Source: Streptomyces sp. NBC_00670 (GTDB taxonomy: Bacteria > Actinomycetota > Actinomycetes > Streptomycetales > Streptomycetaceae). Taken from it: a stretch of DNA of 64,000 bases. Numbering within the stretch: the first letter of the stretch is position 1; each line of letters begins with the position of its first letter. Positions 23,465 through 32,184 of the stretch are shown one piece after another. The notes under the pieces are model-generated. The model was given only the letters and a program-made list of their open reading frames with translations. It had not been told where the DNA came from and made no database searches. The stretch lies in contig NZ_CP109017.1 in assembly GCF_036226765.1 (NCBI RefSeq), positions 124,001 to 188,000 of the forward strand, read 5' to 3'. The position numbers and the translations under genes are program-made.

Positions 23465-26107
23465 TCATGCCGTCCTCTCCAGCGCGTTCTTGATGCGCCG
23501 CGCCTGTTTCACCGTCTGGGACGAGCCCGTGCGGGCCGCCAGCGCGTCGATCTCCGGGGGGAGGGTCCCGCGGGCCCCGCAGCCTTCGGCGCAGTCGGCC
23601 GCGAGGATGAGCGCGGCGGGCAGGGCGTGCGGTGCCCCGCCCTGGAGCAGGGCGGGGAGGGCGGCCGACAGCACCGCCCACACCGTGGCGTACGCGCCGG
23701 CGCGTGCGACCTCCCGCAGGGCGCTCACGACCCGCTGGAGTGTGAGCCGCCGCAGGCCGGTCAGTTCGGCGATGTCCCCGCCGAGCCGCGCCGCGTCGAG
23801 CGCGCCGCGGGCGGCCAGGAGAAGCAGCGCGTCCACTGCGTACAACTGCTCGTCGGCCCGCCGTGCGCCCAGGCCGTACGCCACGAGGAGGTGGGTGGCG
23901 GGCCCGGCCGGTCCCCCCGACTCGGCCAGTGCGGGCAGCACGGGCGCGCCGTCGCCGGTCCGGTTCCAGTCGGCGTGGGCGGCGAAGGTGACCAGCATCC
24001 GGGCCGCGACGACCTCCCGGTGCTGGGGCAGGAGCGCCAGCGACTCCGGGGTGCACTCCATGTGTCTGCCCGTGTCCGGGCTGTCGAAGGGGTCGTGCGC
24101 GCCGAGCAGGGAACGGAACGGCTCGGAGAAGTCCTCGCGTCCGGCGACGGCCTCCGTGCGGACCAGCACGCCGGGCAGGGGGTTCCGCAGCCTGAGCCGC
24201 TCCCTCTCGCGGGAGGCGGCCGGGTCGGGCAGCGCGCCCTCGGCGAGGCGGGCGGCGAGCCGGCGTCCGGCCGGGGACGTGAGCTTCGCGGCGGCCGTCA
24301 CCGCGTCGGGCGGTATCGCGCGGTCCAGGCGCAGCAGGGCCTGGTCGAGGTCGGCCGGGCCGGGTTCGGTGCCGGAGCGCTCGTAGGCGGCGAGCCGCTC
24401 CACCAGTTCCGCGGGGTCGAGGGTGCCCGTGGTCCAGGTGGGGGTGGCCAGCAGGAAGGGCAGGGGGTCGCCGTGCAGCCGGGTCGCGATCTCGGCCACG
24501 CGGACGGCGAGGACGGAGGCGCCGGCCGAGTGCGTGCTGCTGGGGTCGAGGGCCAGTCGGCGGATGCCGTCCAGCTCCTCCTGGGGAACACCGCCCATGA
24601 ACGCGATGACGACGAAGTTCCGCCAGTACCAGCCCAGGGAACGGTAGTCCGTGATCCAGTTCTCCAACAGCGGTCCCACGACCGGCTGGAGGGCGGCGCG
24701 CAGGCCGGGCAGGTCGGCGTGGGCGTGCACGACGAGGCCGTTGAGCACCCGTTCCGCCTGCCCGGGTGCCTCGTCGGTGCCGTGCATCAGGACACCGACC
24801 TCCTCCGCGAGTTCTGCGGCGGTGGGCGGTACGGGCGCGAGGCGTTCGGGTTCCGGCACGGGCGGCAGTCCGTCCCCCTCGTCGGGCGGGGTGCCGGCGC
24901 CCTCGTCGGGGAGGACCTCCCCGAGCGCGTCGGCCGCGCGTGCGCGCAGATCGGGTCCGAGCTGCCCGGCGCTCTGGGCGAGTTCGGCCAGGACGGCGTC
25001 GCTCGCGCGCTTGCGGTGGCGCACGACCAGGGCGAGCGCCCGTTCCTGGAGGCTGTGCTCCTCGTGGCCGAAGGCGACGGCGGCAGCGCGCAGCAACGCG
25101 TCCGTGTCCGGGCCGCCACGCTTGACCGCCTTGTCCAGCAGGGTGAGCTGGGCCCGCACGATCTTCTTCTCGGGCCGGGTCAGGGCGGCTTCCGAGGCCT
25201 CGATCAGGTACTCGGCCTCCAGTCGGCCCGCGGCGTCCAGCCCGGCCAGCGTCTCCTGGGCCCGGGCCACCACCAGGCCGTGGGCGTCGGGCACCATCCG
25301 CACCCAGGTCGGGGTGTGCGCCGCCTGCTCGTCCTCGGTCGGGTCGAGGGCGGTCAGCAGGGCGAGGAAGCCCTTGACGAGGCCGAGCCGGGTCTCGCGG
25401 GAGAGCCGGGAGAGGCAGCCGTCGAGCAGCGCCTCCCGGCTGAGCAGACCCTCCCGGGCGAACCCGGCGAGCGCCGCGGCCCAGCCGGGGTCGTGCTCCC
25501 AGCTGTCCTGGAGGTGCGAGCCGGCCTGCGGCACCTCGAAGAGCCGCGGGATCATGACCGTCAGGAAGGGGTTCTTCCGCAGTGTCTCCCCGACCGGCTC
25601 GCCGGCGACCCCGCTGCAGGCCTCCTCCCAGCCGAGGACGAAGCCGTCGGTCGTGGGCGGCGCGCAGTTCGCGGCGCTCACCAGCCGGGAGATCAGCGGG
25701 TACTCCTCCCGCGCGACGGTGCGGCGCCCGGCCAGCCGGTGCGCGACCTGGCCCAGCCACTCGGGGTCGCGGTCGGCCAGCGTCTCCACGACCGGGGTGG
25801 GGTCCCGCATGGCCCAGCGCAGCTCGTTGGAGGCGAGCCACTGGGCGGCGGCGGCCGCGCCGGTGGAGCACGCCGCACCGGCCGCCAGCAGGGCCACGCG
25901 TATGTTCGAGTGCCCGTTGGCCCAGTCCCTCCGCAGGGACGAGCGCCAGGACTTCAGCACCGGCAGACAGGTGCGCCGCTCGGCGACGGTGAGCGCCTCG
26001 GACAGCTTGGGCACCGCCTCGGCGCGGCCCTCGCGCACGGCGTGCAGCAGTTCGTACGGGGCCTCGGTGACCTCGTCGGGAATGTCGTACCTGGGGGTCC
26101 CGCGCAT
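23465..26107 (-). CDS. DUF6493 family protein (HEAT-like helical repeats)
   Basis: An 880-residue, helix-rich cytoplasmic protein with repeated leucine/alanine helices resembling HEAT-type solenoids and an acidic low-complexity stretch in the middle. It matches actinobacterial proteins of the DUF6493 group in layout: a start like PYELLHAVREGRAEAV, and partnership with a SWIM protein. No catalytic motif is visible. ATG 26107 overlaps the stop of the SWIM gene (TGATG), so the two are translationally coupled. Its expression should therefore depend on the TTA codon upstream. Confidence 0.7.
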   Translation of the reverse strand: MRGTPRYDIPDEVTEAPYELLHAVREGRAEAVPKLSEALTVAERRTCLPVLKSWRSSLRRDWANGHSNIRVALLAAGAACSTGAAAAAQWLASNELRWAMRDPTPVVETLADRDPEWLGQVAHRLAGRRTVAREEYPLISRLVSAANCAPPTTDGFVLGWEEACSGVAGEPVGETLRKNPFLTVMIPRLFEVPQAGSHLQDSWEHDPGWAAALAGFAREGLLSREALLDGCLSRLSRETRLGLVKGFLALLTALDPTEDEQAAHTPTWVRMVPDAHGLVVARAQETLAGLDAAGRLEAEYLIEASEAALTRPEKKIVRAQLTLLDKAVKRGGPDTDALLRAAAVAFGHEEHSLQERALALVVRHRKRASDAVLAELAQSAGQLGPDLRARAADALGEVLPDEGAGTPPDEGDGLPPVPEPERLAPVPPTAAELAEEVGVLMHGTDEAPGQAERVLNGLVVHAHADLPGLRAALQPVVGPLLENWITDYRSLGWYWRNFVVIAFMGGVPQEELDGIRRLALDPSSTHSAGASVLAVRVAEIATRLHGDPLPFLLATPTWTTGTLDPAELVERLAAYERSGTEPGPADLDQALLRLDRAIPPDAVTAAAKLTSPAGRRLAARLAEGALPDPAASRERERLRLRNPLPGVLVRTEAVAGREDFSEPFRSLLGAHDPFDSPDTGRHMECTPESLALLPQHREVVAARMLVTFAAHADWNRTGDGAPVLPALAESGGPAGPATHLLVAYGLGARRADEQLYAVDALLLLAARGALDAARLGGDIAELTGLRRLTLQRVVSALREVARAGAYATVWAVLSAALPALLQGGAPHALPAALILAADCAEGCGARGTLPPEIDALAARTGSSQTVKQARRIKNALERTA

Positions 26108-27540
26108 CAGACGGCTCCGTGGGAAGGGGTGGTGGTGTCGGGGTGGGCGGCAGCGGCGGTGCCGGGTGCGGTGGCGGTCGTGCCCGCCCCTGCCGAGCGG
26201 CGGACGAGGCGGACGGCCAGGGCGTGCTTGCACGGTCCGCGGCCGCCGCGGTACGCGGCCCACCAGCGGCAGGTGCAGGTCAGCCGCCCCTCGGCGGCTC
26301 TGACGCGGTGGACGTGGTCGTCGACGGTGACCGTGGCCAGCTCGCCGTCCAGGCGCACCGCGCCCGCCTCGACCAGGGCGCGGGCGGCGCGCAGTCGGGG
26401 GTTGTGGCGCTCGGCTCGCCCGGTGTCGTACGGCAGTTCGCGGTGGAAGTACGCGGCCTCCGTCACGTCGTAGCCGATGCGCCCGGCGGTGCCGAGGCGG
26501 GTGAGTGCCGCCCGGACACGCTGCGGGGTGAGGCCGCTCTGCGCGGCGAGGTCCGCGACGTCGACGGCGGGGTCCCAGGCGAGGAGCACCGACACCAGTT
26601 CGGCGTCCTCGGCGGACTCCTCCGTGGCCAGCGCCTCCAGGACGCCACCCTCGCCGGAGAAGCCCCGCGCCGGGTCCGGGGACAGGGTGAGGGTGAGGCG
26701 CATTCCGGGCAGGCCCACCTCCCACGCGCTCGCCACGGGGCCGCTGCCGGTGGTGACGGCCGGGCCGTGGATCCGCAGGCCCGTGGCGTGGCGGAGCACC
26801 CGGCTCAGTGCGGCGAGCCGGTCGGGGCCCGGCAGGCACACCGCGCCGGGGACCGGCCGGGTGGTGGCGCGCAGCGAGCGGCCGGCCGGGACGACCCAGC
26901 GGGCGGCCCGGGAGGCGCCGGAGCGGGGCAGTGCTCGCAGGAAGCGCACGGCCTCGGCGGCGGAGAGTTCGGCGCGGGGTTCGAACCCGGCGGCGACCAC
27001 CTGGGTCTCGGCGAAGCCGCGCAGCCAGCGGTCGGGCAGGGGCACCTTCTTCTCCACCACGGGTCCGTCGAAAGTGGTGACGGTCAGTTCGTCGGGCCCG
27101 ACCTCCATGAGCAGCGGGTCGACGGGGCCGACGCGGGTGAGGGCTTCGCGCAGCGGGAGGTTGACGTCGACGTTGGTCGTGCCGTGTCCGACGTCGTCAC
27201 CGTCGAGCGCGTCGCCCAGCATGTCGAGCCGCGCGTAGACGCCGCAGCAGCCGGAGAACGACTCGAACCGCAGCCGGTCCCCGTTCCCCGTGACCACCGG
27301 GTCCCGCCAGGCGGGGTCCAGCGGCTGGTGGTAGCGGGCGGCGGCGACGTCCGCGACGCACAGCAGGCCGGCCGCCGCGATCTGGGGCCGGGTCAGGAAC
27401 CCGTGGAAGAACCGCGGATGGGCCTGCCGCCCCGCCGGTGTCGTCCCGCCGGAGGTCTCCAGGCTGAGCGTGCCGCCCTCCGCCGCGGGGCGGACCGCGG
27501 AGGGCCGTAAATAGGCGTACGTCTGTGCGTCGTGAGTCAT
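26107..27540 (-). CDS. SWIM zinc finger protein with early TTA codon
   Basis: A 477-residue protein whose C-terminus (about 425-450) has the SWIM zinc motif: Cys-x-Cys in LTCTCRWWAAYRGG, then CKHALAV (CxCxnCxH). A winged-helix-like stretch precedes it (LAAQSGLTPQRVRAALTRLG). SWIM domains bind nucleic acid or protein; the family's role here is unknown. Codon 11 (bases 27510-27508) is TTA, in the segment TYAYLRPS, the codon read only by the bldA tRNA. Translation, and that of the overlapping DUF6493 gene, should be developmentally gated. ATG 27540 has no strong ribosome site. Confidence 0.85.
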   Translation of the reverse strand: MTHDAQTYAYLRPSAVRPAAEGGTLSLETSGGTTPAGRQAHPRFFHGFLTRPQIAAAGLLCVADVAAARYHQPLDPAWRDPVVTGNGDRLRFESFSGCCGVYARLDMLGDALDGDDVGHGTTNVDVNLPLREALTRVGPVDPLLMEVGPDELTVTTFDGPVVEKKVPLPDRWLRGFAETQVVAAGFEPRAELSAAEAVRFLRALPRSGASRAARWVVPAGRSLRATTRPVPGAVCLPGPDRLAALSRVLRHATGLRIHGPAVTTGSGPVASAWEVGLPGMRLTLTLSPDPARGFSGEGGVLEALATEESAEDAELVSVLLAWDPAVDVADLAAQSGLTPQRVRAALTRLGTAGRIGYDVTEAAYFHRELPYDTGRAERHNPRLRAARALVEAGAVRLDGELATVTVDDHVHRVRAAEGRLTCTCRWWAAYRGGRGPCKHALAVRLVRRSAGAGTTATAPGTAAAAHPDTTTPSHGAV

Positions 27541-27642
27541 GCGCGGAAGACTAGGGGCCACCACTGACAACGCCCCCGCGGTCGGTGGAAGCGGGCATGG
27601 CCGTGTGTGGGCCGGCGTCCCGGCCCCAGCCCCATGCTCACG

Positions 27643-28632
27643 TCAGCGCACGGTGAGCACGGTCTTCCCGCGGGCGTGCCCCGCCTCCACGTGGCGCACG
27701 GCCTCGGCGGCGTCGGCCAGGGAGTAGGTGCGGCCGACCACGGGCGCGACCCGGCCCGCCTCGATGAGCGCGGTCACGGCGAGCAGGTCCTCGTGGACCG
27801 GGCCGTCCGGGGTCGCGGGGACGATCGGCCGCAGCCGCTGCCGGCCGGTCGCGGCGACCGCGGTGACCTTCAGCATGCTGCCGATCGCCCCGAACACCCG
27901 GCCGGGCGAGCCACCGCCGTTGGCCACCAGGGTCCCGGTCGGGGTGAGGACCCGGCGCAACCGGACCGGCGAGTAGTTGCCCACGTTGTCCAGGATGACG
28001 TCGTAGCGGACGGAGCCGTCGGTGAAGTCCTCACGGGCGTGGTCGAGGACGTGGGCCGCGCCCAGTGTGCGCACCAGTGCCGCGCTGCCGGCCCCGCACA
28101 CCCCGGTGACCTCCGCGTCCAGGCCGGCCGCGAGCTGCACGGCGAAGGTGCCGACGCCGCCGCCCGCGCCGTTGACCAGCACCCGGTGTCCGGCCCGTAC
28201 CCGGCCCACCGTCCGGATGCCGCGCAGCGCGGTCACCGCCGCCATCGGCACGGCCGCGGCCTCGGGGAAGGACAGGCGTTCGGGCTTGGGCACCACCCAC
28301 TGCGCCGGGGCGCACGCGTACTCGGCGAACGTGCCCCGGCAGAAGCCGAGCACCGCGGTGCCGGTCCTGAGCCCGTCCACCCCGGCGCCGACCGCCTCCA
28401 CCACCCCGGCGGCGTCGATGCCGGCCACCGGGCACTTGGGGCGGCGCAGTCCCATCCCGCCCAGCAGGCGGGCGGCATAGGGGTCTCCGCGCAGCATGTG
28501 CCAGTCGTAGGGGTTGACCGCGGCGCAGTGCACCCGGATCAGTACCTCGCCGGCGCCGGGCCGGGGCCGGTCGGTCTCTCCCAGCCGCAGGATGTCCGGC
28601 GGCCCGAACCGCTCCTGGAGCACTGCCCTCAT
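27643..28632 (-). CDS. NAD(P)-dependent alcohol dehydrogenase, quinone-reductase-like MDR
   Basis: A 329-residue medium-chain reductase without the catalytic zinc ligands of true alcohol dehydrogenases. Blocks are GEVLIRVHCAAVNPYDWHMLRG near residue 30, PVAGIDAAGVVEAVG, VLVNGAGGGVGTFAVQLAAG (dinucleotide binding, about 140-160) and C-terminal VVGRTYSLADAAEAVRHVEAGHARGKTVL. It probably reduces quinones or enones with NADPH. ATG 28632 follows a purine-rich GAGAGGGGAG. It is leftward, about 100 bases before the SWIM gene, and may be transcribed separately. Confidence 0.85.
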   Translation of the reverse strand: MRAVLQERFGPPDILRLGETDRPRPGAGEVLIRVHCAAVNPYDWHMLRGDPYAARLLGGMGLRRPKCPVAGIDAAGVVEAVGAGVDGLRTGTAVLGFCRGTFAEYACAPAQWVVPKPERLSFPEAAAVPMAAVTALRGIRTVGRVRAGHRVLVNGAGGGVGTFAVQLAAGLDAEVTGVCGAGSAALVRTLGAAHVLDHAREDFTDGSVRYDVILDNVGNYSPVRLRRVLTPTGTLVANGGGSPGRVFGAIGSMLKVTAVAATGRQRLRPIVPATPDGPVHEDLLAVTALIEAGRVAPVVGRTYSLADAAEAVRHVEAGHARGKTVLTVR

Positions 28633-28842
28633 CGCCCCGCTCCCCTCTCCCGCGCAACCACCGCGGCGGGCACATGCCGGCTGCCGCGACGGTGAGGGCA
28701 AGGTAGGCGCGCACGGTGCGGCCGTCAACGACATGGGGCCGCCCGCCGGGGGTGACACGGTTCATCGCCACCGTGCCGCTCCCGGTGTCGTATCCGGCTG
28801 CTAGAAAGGACGCCGCGAGTCGTCAACTGTGCAAGGATCGCC

Positions 28843-29811
28843 ATGGAGTTGCTGGCCGGTGTGCCACGGCACCCGCATGCCGTGGATCACCTGGAGACGT
28901 TCCACGGTCTCGAGGTCCGGACCTTCCTGGCCGACGATCTGCGTCCCCTGCCGGACGACGTGTCCTCGGTGGCGTGGCGCATGGGGTGCGACACCGACGA
29001 GGCCCAGGGCGACTGCTGGGACCGCTTCGCCGAGTCCGTGCCGCTGGAGCGGGTGCGTGCGCTCGTCGTCGGCCACCCCTGGTTCAGCCAGGAGGACGGG
29101 CCGGAAGTCGTCCGTGAGCTCGTCGAGTCGCGGTCCCGGCTGACCTCCCTGGAGGCATTGTTCCTGGGGGACGTCGTCGCGGAGGAGTGCGAGACCTCCT
29201 GGATCGAGCACACCGACCTGGCGCCCCTGCTCGAGGCGTACCCCCGGCTGCGGGAACTCGGCGTGCGCGGCAGCCAGAACCTGGCGTTCCCCGTCACACG
29301 CCACGAGGGGTTGCGAACCCTGCGTTTCGAGAGCGGCGGCCTGCCCGCCTCGGTCGTGCGCAACGTCGTCGCCTCGGACCTGCCCGCGCTGGAGTACCTG
29401 GAACTGTGGCTGGGCCTGGAGGACTACGGCGGTGACGTGACCCCGGACGACCTCGCCCCGCTGCTCGGCGGTGCGCGGCTGCCCGCCCTGCGCCATCTGG
29501 GCCTGCAGAACAGCCCGTCGCAGAACGAGATCGCGGCCGCCGTGGCCCACGCCCCGGTGGTGGCGCGGCTTCAGTCCCTGCGGCTGTCGATGGGCACGCT
29601 CGACGAGGAGGGCGCCACCGCTCTGCTCGGCGGGCAGCCGCTGACCCATCTGCGCTTCCTGGACCTGCGCGACAACTATCTCGACGACGCCATGATGCTG
29701 CGCCTCTGGGACGCCCTCGAACCGGCCGGCGTACGGGTGGACATGTCCGAACAGAAGACGCACGAGCGGGGCGCGGACCAGGGCGAGCGCTACGTCAGCG
29801 TCTCCGAGTGA
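28843..29811 (+). CDS. Leucine-rich-repeat protein, STM4015 family
   Basis: A 322-residue cytoplasmic LRR protein: successive LRR units occur from about residue 115 (LLEAYPRLRELGVRG; LPALEYLELWLG; LPALRHLGLQN; LTHLRFLDLRDNYL). The N-terminal 60 residues (YDxxWR-like core: SSVAWRMGCDTDEAQGDCWDRF) match the STM4015 group, usually encoded beside other STM401x genes; none is visible here. The function is unknown, probably protein-protein recognition. AAGGA lies upstream of ATG 28843. The next gene starts 36 bases after its stop, so the pair may be an operon. Confidence 0.8.
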   Translation: MELLAGVPRHPHAVDHLETFHGLEVRTFLADDLRPLPDDVSSVAWRMGCDTDEAQGDCWDRFAESVPLERVRALVVGHPWFSQEDGPEVVRELVESRSRLTSLEALFLGDVVAEECETSWIEHTDLAPLLEAYPRLRELGVRGSQNLAFPVTRHEGLRTLRFESGGLPASVVRNVVASDLPALEYLELWLGLEDYGGDVTPDDLAPLLGGARLPALRHLGLQNSPSQNEIAAAVAHAPVVARLQSLRLSMGTLDEEGATALLGGQPLTHLRFLDLRDNYLDDAMMLRLWDALEPAGVRVDMSEQKTHERGADQGERYVSVSE

Positions 29812-29847
29812 CACTTCCGTCCGCCCCCCTTCCCCCAAGAGGCCGAC

Positions 29848-32184
29848 ATGCCCGACCCCACCCCCACCCCGGCGCCCGACGACCACGACCGGTACCTCAC
29901 CAGCCGGGGGCTGAACGCCGAGGAACCCCGGCTCGACCCCGGCGAACCCGTGGCGCTGGGCCACGTCCTGTACGCGGCCGCGGAGCGCGGCCTCGCCCCC
30001 GGTGCGGTCGGCGCCCGGCTCGCCGAGCTGGGGTACGAAGTGCCCTCCGCCGCGCTGCTGGCCACGGCCACCGTGGACGACCTGCCCCTGCTCAGTATCG
30101 GCAACTACAGCCGCCCGCCCTGGCTCGGCCCGGGGGACGCCGCCTACCTGCGGGGCCATGTGCTGTGGACGGCCGACCGGCTGCGGCAGCCGCCCGCCCG
30201 GATCGCGGCCCGGCTCGCCGCACTGGGCCACCCGGCCCCCGCGCCGGACAGCTTCCCCGAGCGGTTGACGTCCGAGGACCTGTATCTGGCCCGCTTCGAG
30301 GACCGCCTCATCCCCGACGACGTCCCCGTACCGGTCCACCACCTCCTGACGGCCGCCAACGCGCGCGGCGAACCCGAGGACGCCGAGCGGGAGCTGTCCG
30401 AGGTGGTCTCGGTGCGCACGCGCATGACCGAACTGGGCTACCGGTTCGACCCCGTCGTCATGGGGATCACCGCCGCCGACCTGACGCTGCTCGGCGAGGA
30501 CCCGGGCGGCGACGGACGCCGGCTGCACCCGGAGGATCCCGTACCCCTCCACTACGTCCTGCGTGTCGCCCGGAAACTGGACCGCGACCCCCACGAGGTC
30601 GTCGCACGGCTGCGTCAGTTCGGCCATCGGCTGCTGCCCGGGGGGACCCTGCCGCGTTCCGTGGACAGCGAGGACGTGGAGCTCCTCGAACGCGGTTGGC
30701 GGGACTGGCTCGCCCAGGAGGATCCCCACTGGTTCCCGCACGTCGTCGCGGCCGCCGCCAGAACCGGCAGGGCCCCCGCACAGGTCGCCCGCCGGCTGCG
30801 CGCGCTCGGCTTCACCGTGCCGGAGGCGGCACTGCCCGAGGAGGCCTCGTACGACGACGTCAAGCTCATCGACGGCGGGACCACGCCGCGCGAACACGTG
30901 CCCTGGCGCACGCGTACGGAGCCCGTCCCGGTCGGCCACGTCCTGTACCGGGCCCACACGCAGGACATGACCGCGGCGGCGGTCGCGGCACGCATGAGGA
31001 CGCTCGGCTACGCCCATGTGCCCGACGTACCCGACCGGCGCATCACGGCGGACGACCTCCGGCTCATCAGCGAGAACGGCGACGGCGACACTCCCCTGCT
31101 GGCGGACACCGTGCCGTGGGGCCGTGTCGTACGGGCGGCGGCGGACTCCGGTGCGAGCCCGCGCGACGTCATCGGCCGCTACCGGGAGCTGGGCTACACC
31201 GACATCGTCGTCCCGGACGGTCCGCTGCCCGAAGCGGTACCCGCGCGGGCCGCCCTCCTCGCCACCGCCGACACCGGCCCGCTCCCGCTCGACGCGGCCG
31301 TACCCGTCCCGCACGTGGTGCGGCGGGCGCACGACCAGGGCGTCGCCCCGGCCGAGGCCGCCCGTCGGCTGCGCGCGCTGGGGTACTCCGACGTGCCCTC
31401 CGGGCTGCCGGAGACGGCACACGCGGGTGACCTCGCGATGATCCTCCAGGACGCCCGCCGCGGCGCACCGTACGTCCCGCTCACCGGCGTCACCGCCCGG
31501 CACGTCCAGACCGCGGCCGACGTGCTGGGAATCGGCGGCCACGAGGTCGCACTGCGGATGCTCGCCCTCGGCCACACGCTGGAGTTCACCCCGCACCCCG
31601 ACGACGCGGTGCTCGCGAGCCGCGACGCCGACGGCCGCGCACCCTGGGTCGGGCGGGGCTGGGGCCCGGGGCACGTCCTCCTCGTCGCCAAGGTCCTCGG
31701 CCGCACCCCGCGGGAGGTCCACGACCGCTGCCGGGAACTCGGTTACTGGGCACTCGTCCGCTGGGAGCACGAGCTGCCCGACCCGGGCGGGTACGAGGAC
31801 GACGACATCCTCCTGCTCAGCGCGAACGCCGACGGCCGCGGTCCCTGGCTCACCTGGGAGCAGTCGCCGTCGCTCGCGCACGTGCTGCGCTGCGCACGGG
31901 CCACCGGCCGCAGCCCGCAGGAGGTCGGGGAGCGGCTGGCCCGCCTCGGGCGGCACGTCGGGGTCTCACCGCACGTCGAGACGGCCGACCTCGACCTGGC
32001 GGAGGCCCTGGAGCACCTCCGCGGCCGCCACCGGGGCACGGGCGAGCTGCTGGCCGTGGCGAGCCGGACGGGCAGGAGCCCGGCCGAGGTGGCCGCGCGC
32101 CTGCCCTTCCTCGGGCTTCCGGTGCCGGAACTGGAGTATCCGGACCGGCGCCCCGGTGAGGCGCGCGTCAGTCGAACGGGGTGA
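29848..32184 (+). CDS. Twelve-repeat winged-helix-like protein (wHTH-Hsp90-associated type)
   Basis: A 778-residue protein built almost entirely of about 12 units of 55-65 residues. Each has a core like PVxxxHVLxxAxxxGxxPxxVxxRLxxLGYxVP followed by LPExxxxxDLxLLSxxxDGxxPWL. Examples are PVALGHVLYAAAERGLAP, PVPLHYVLRVARKLDRDP, PVPVGHVLYRAHTQDMTA and SPSLAHVLRCARATGRSP. Similar repeats occur as wHTH regions attached to Hsp90-like ATPases in actinobacterial conflict-type proteins. Here no ATPase, caspase or nuclease domain is present. AAGAGG precedes ATG 29848. It follows the LRR gene closely and its 3' end overlaps the convergent phosphoesterase gene by 17 bases. Confidence 0.7.
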   Translation: MPDPTPTPAPDDHDRYLTSRGLNAEEPRLDPGEPVALGHVLYAAAERGLAPGAVGARLAELGYEVPSAALLATATVDDLPLLSIGNYSRPPWLGPGDAAYLRGHVLWTADRLRQPPARIAARLAALGHPAPAPDSFPERLTSEDLYLARFEDRLIPDDVPVPVHHLLTAANARGEPEDAERELSEVVSVRTRMTELGYRFDPVVMGITAADLTLLGEDPGGDGRRLHPEDPVPLHYVLRVARKLDRDPHEVVARLRQFGHRLLPGGTLPRSVDSEDVELLERGWRDWLAQEDPHWFPHVVAAAARTGRAPAQVARRLRALGFTVPEAALPEEASYDDVKLIDGGTTPREHVPWRTRTEPVPVGHVLYRAHTQDMTAAAVAARMRTLGYAHVPDVPDRRITADDLRLISENGDGDTPLLADTVPWGRVVRAAADSGASPRDVIGRYRELGYTDIVVPDGPLPEAVPARAALLATADTGPLPLDAAVPVPHVVRRAHDQGVAPAEAARRLRALGYSDVPSGLPETAHAGDLAMILQDARRGAPYVPLTGVTARHVQTAADVLGIGGHEVALRMLALGHTLEFTPHPDDAVLASRDADGRAPWVGRGWGPGHVLLVAKVLGRTPREVHDRCRELGYWALVRWEHELPDPGGYEDDDILLLSANADGRGPWLTWEQSPSLAHVLRCARATGRSPQEVGERLARLGRHVGVSPHVETADLDLAEALEHLRGRHRGTGELLAVASRTGRSPAEVAARLPFLGLPVPELEYPDRRPGEARVSRTG

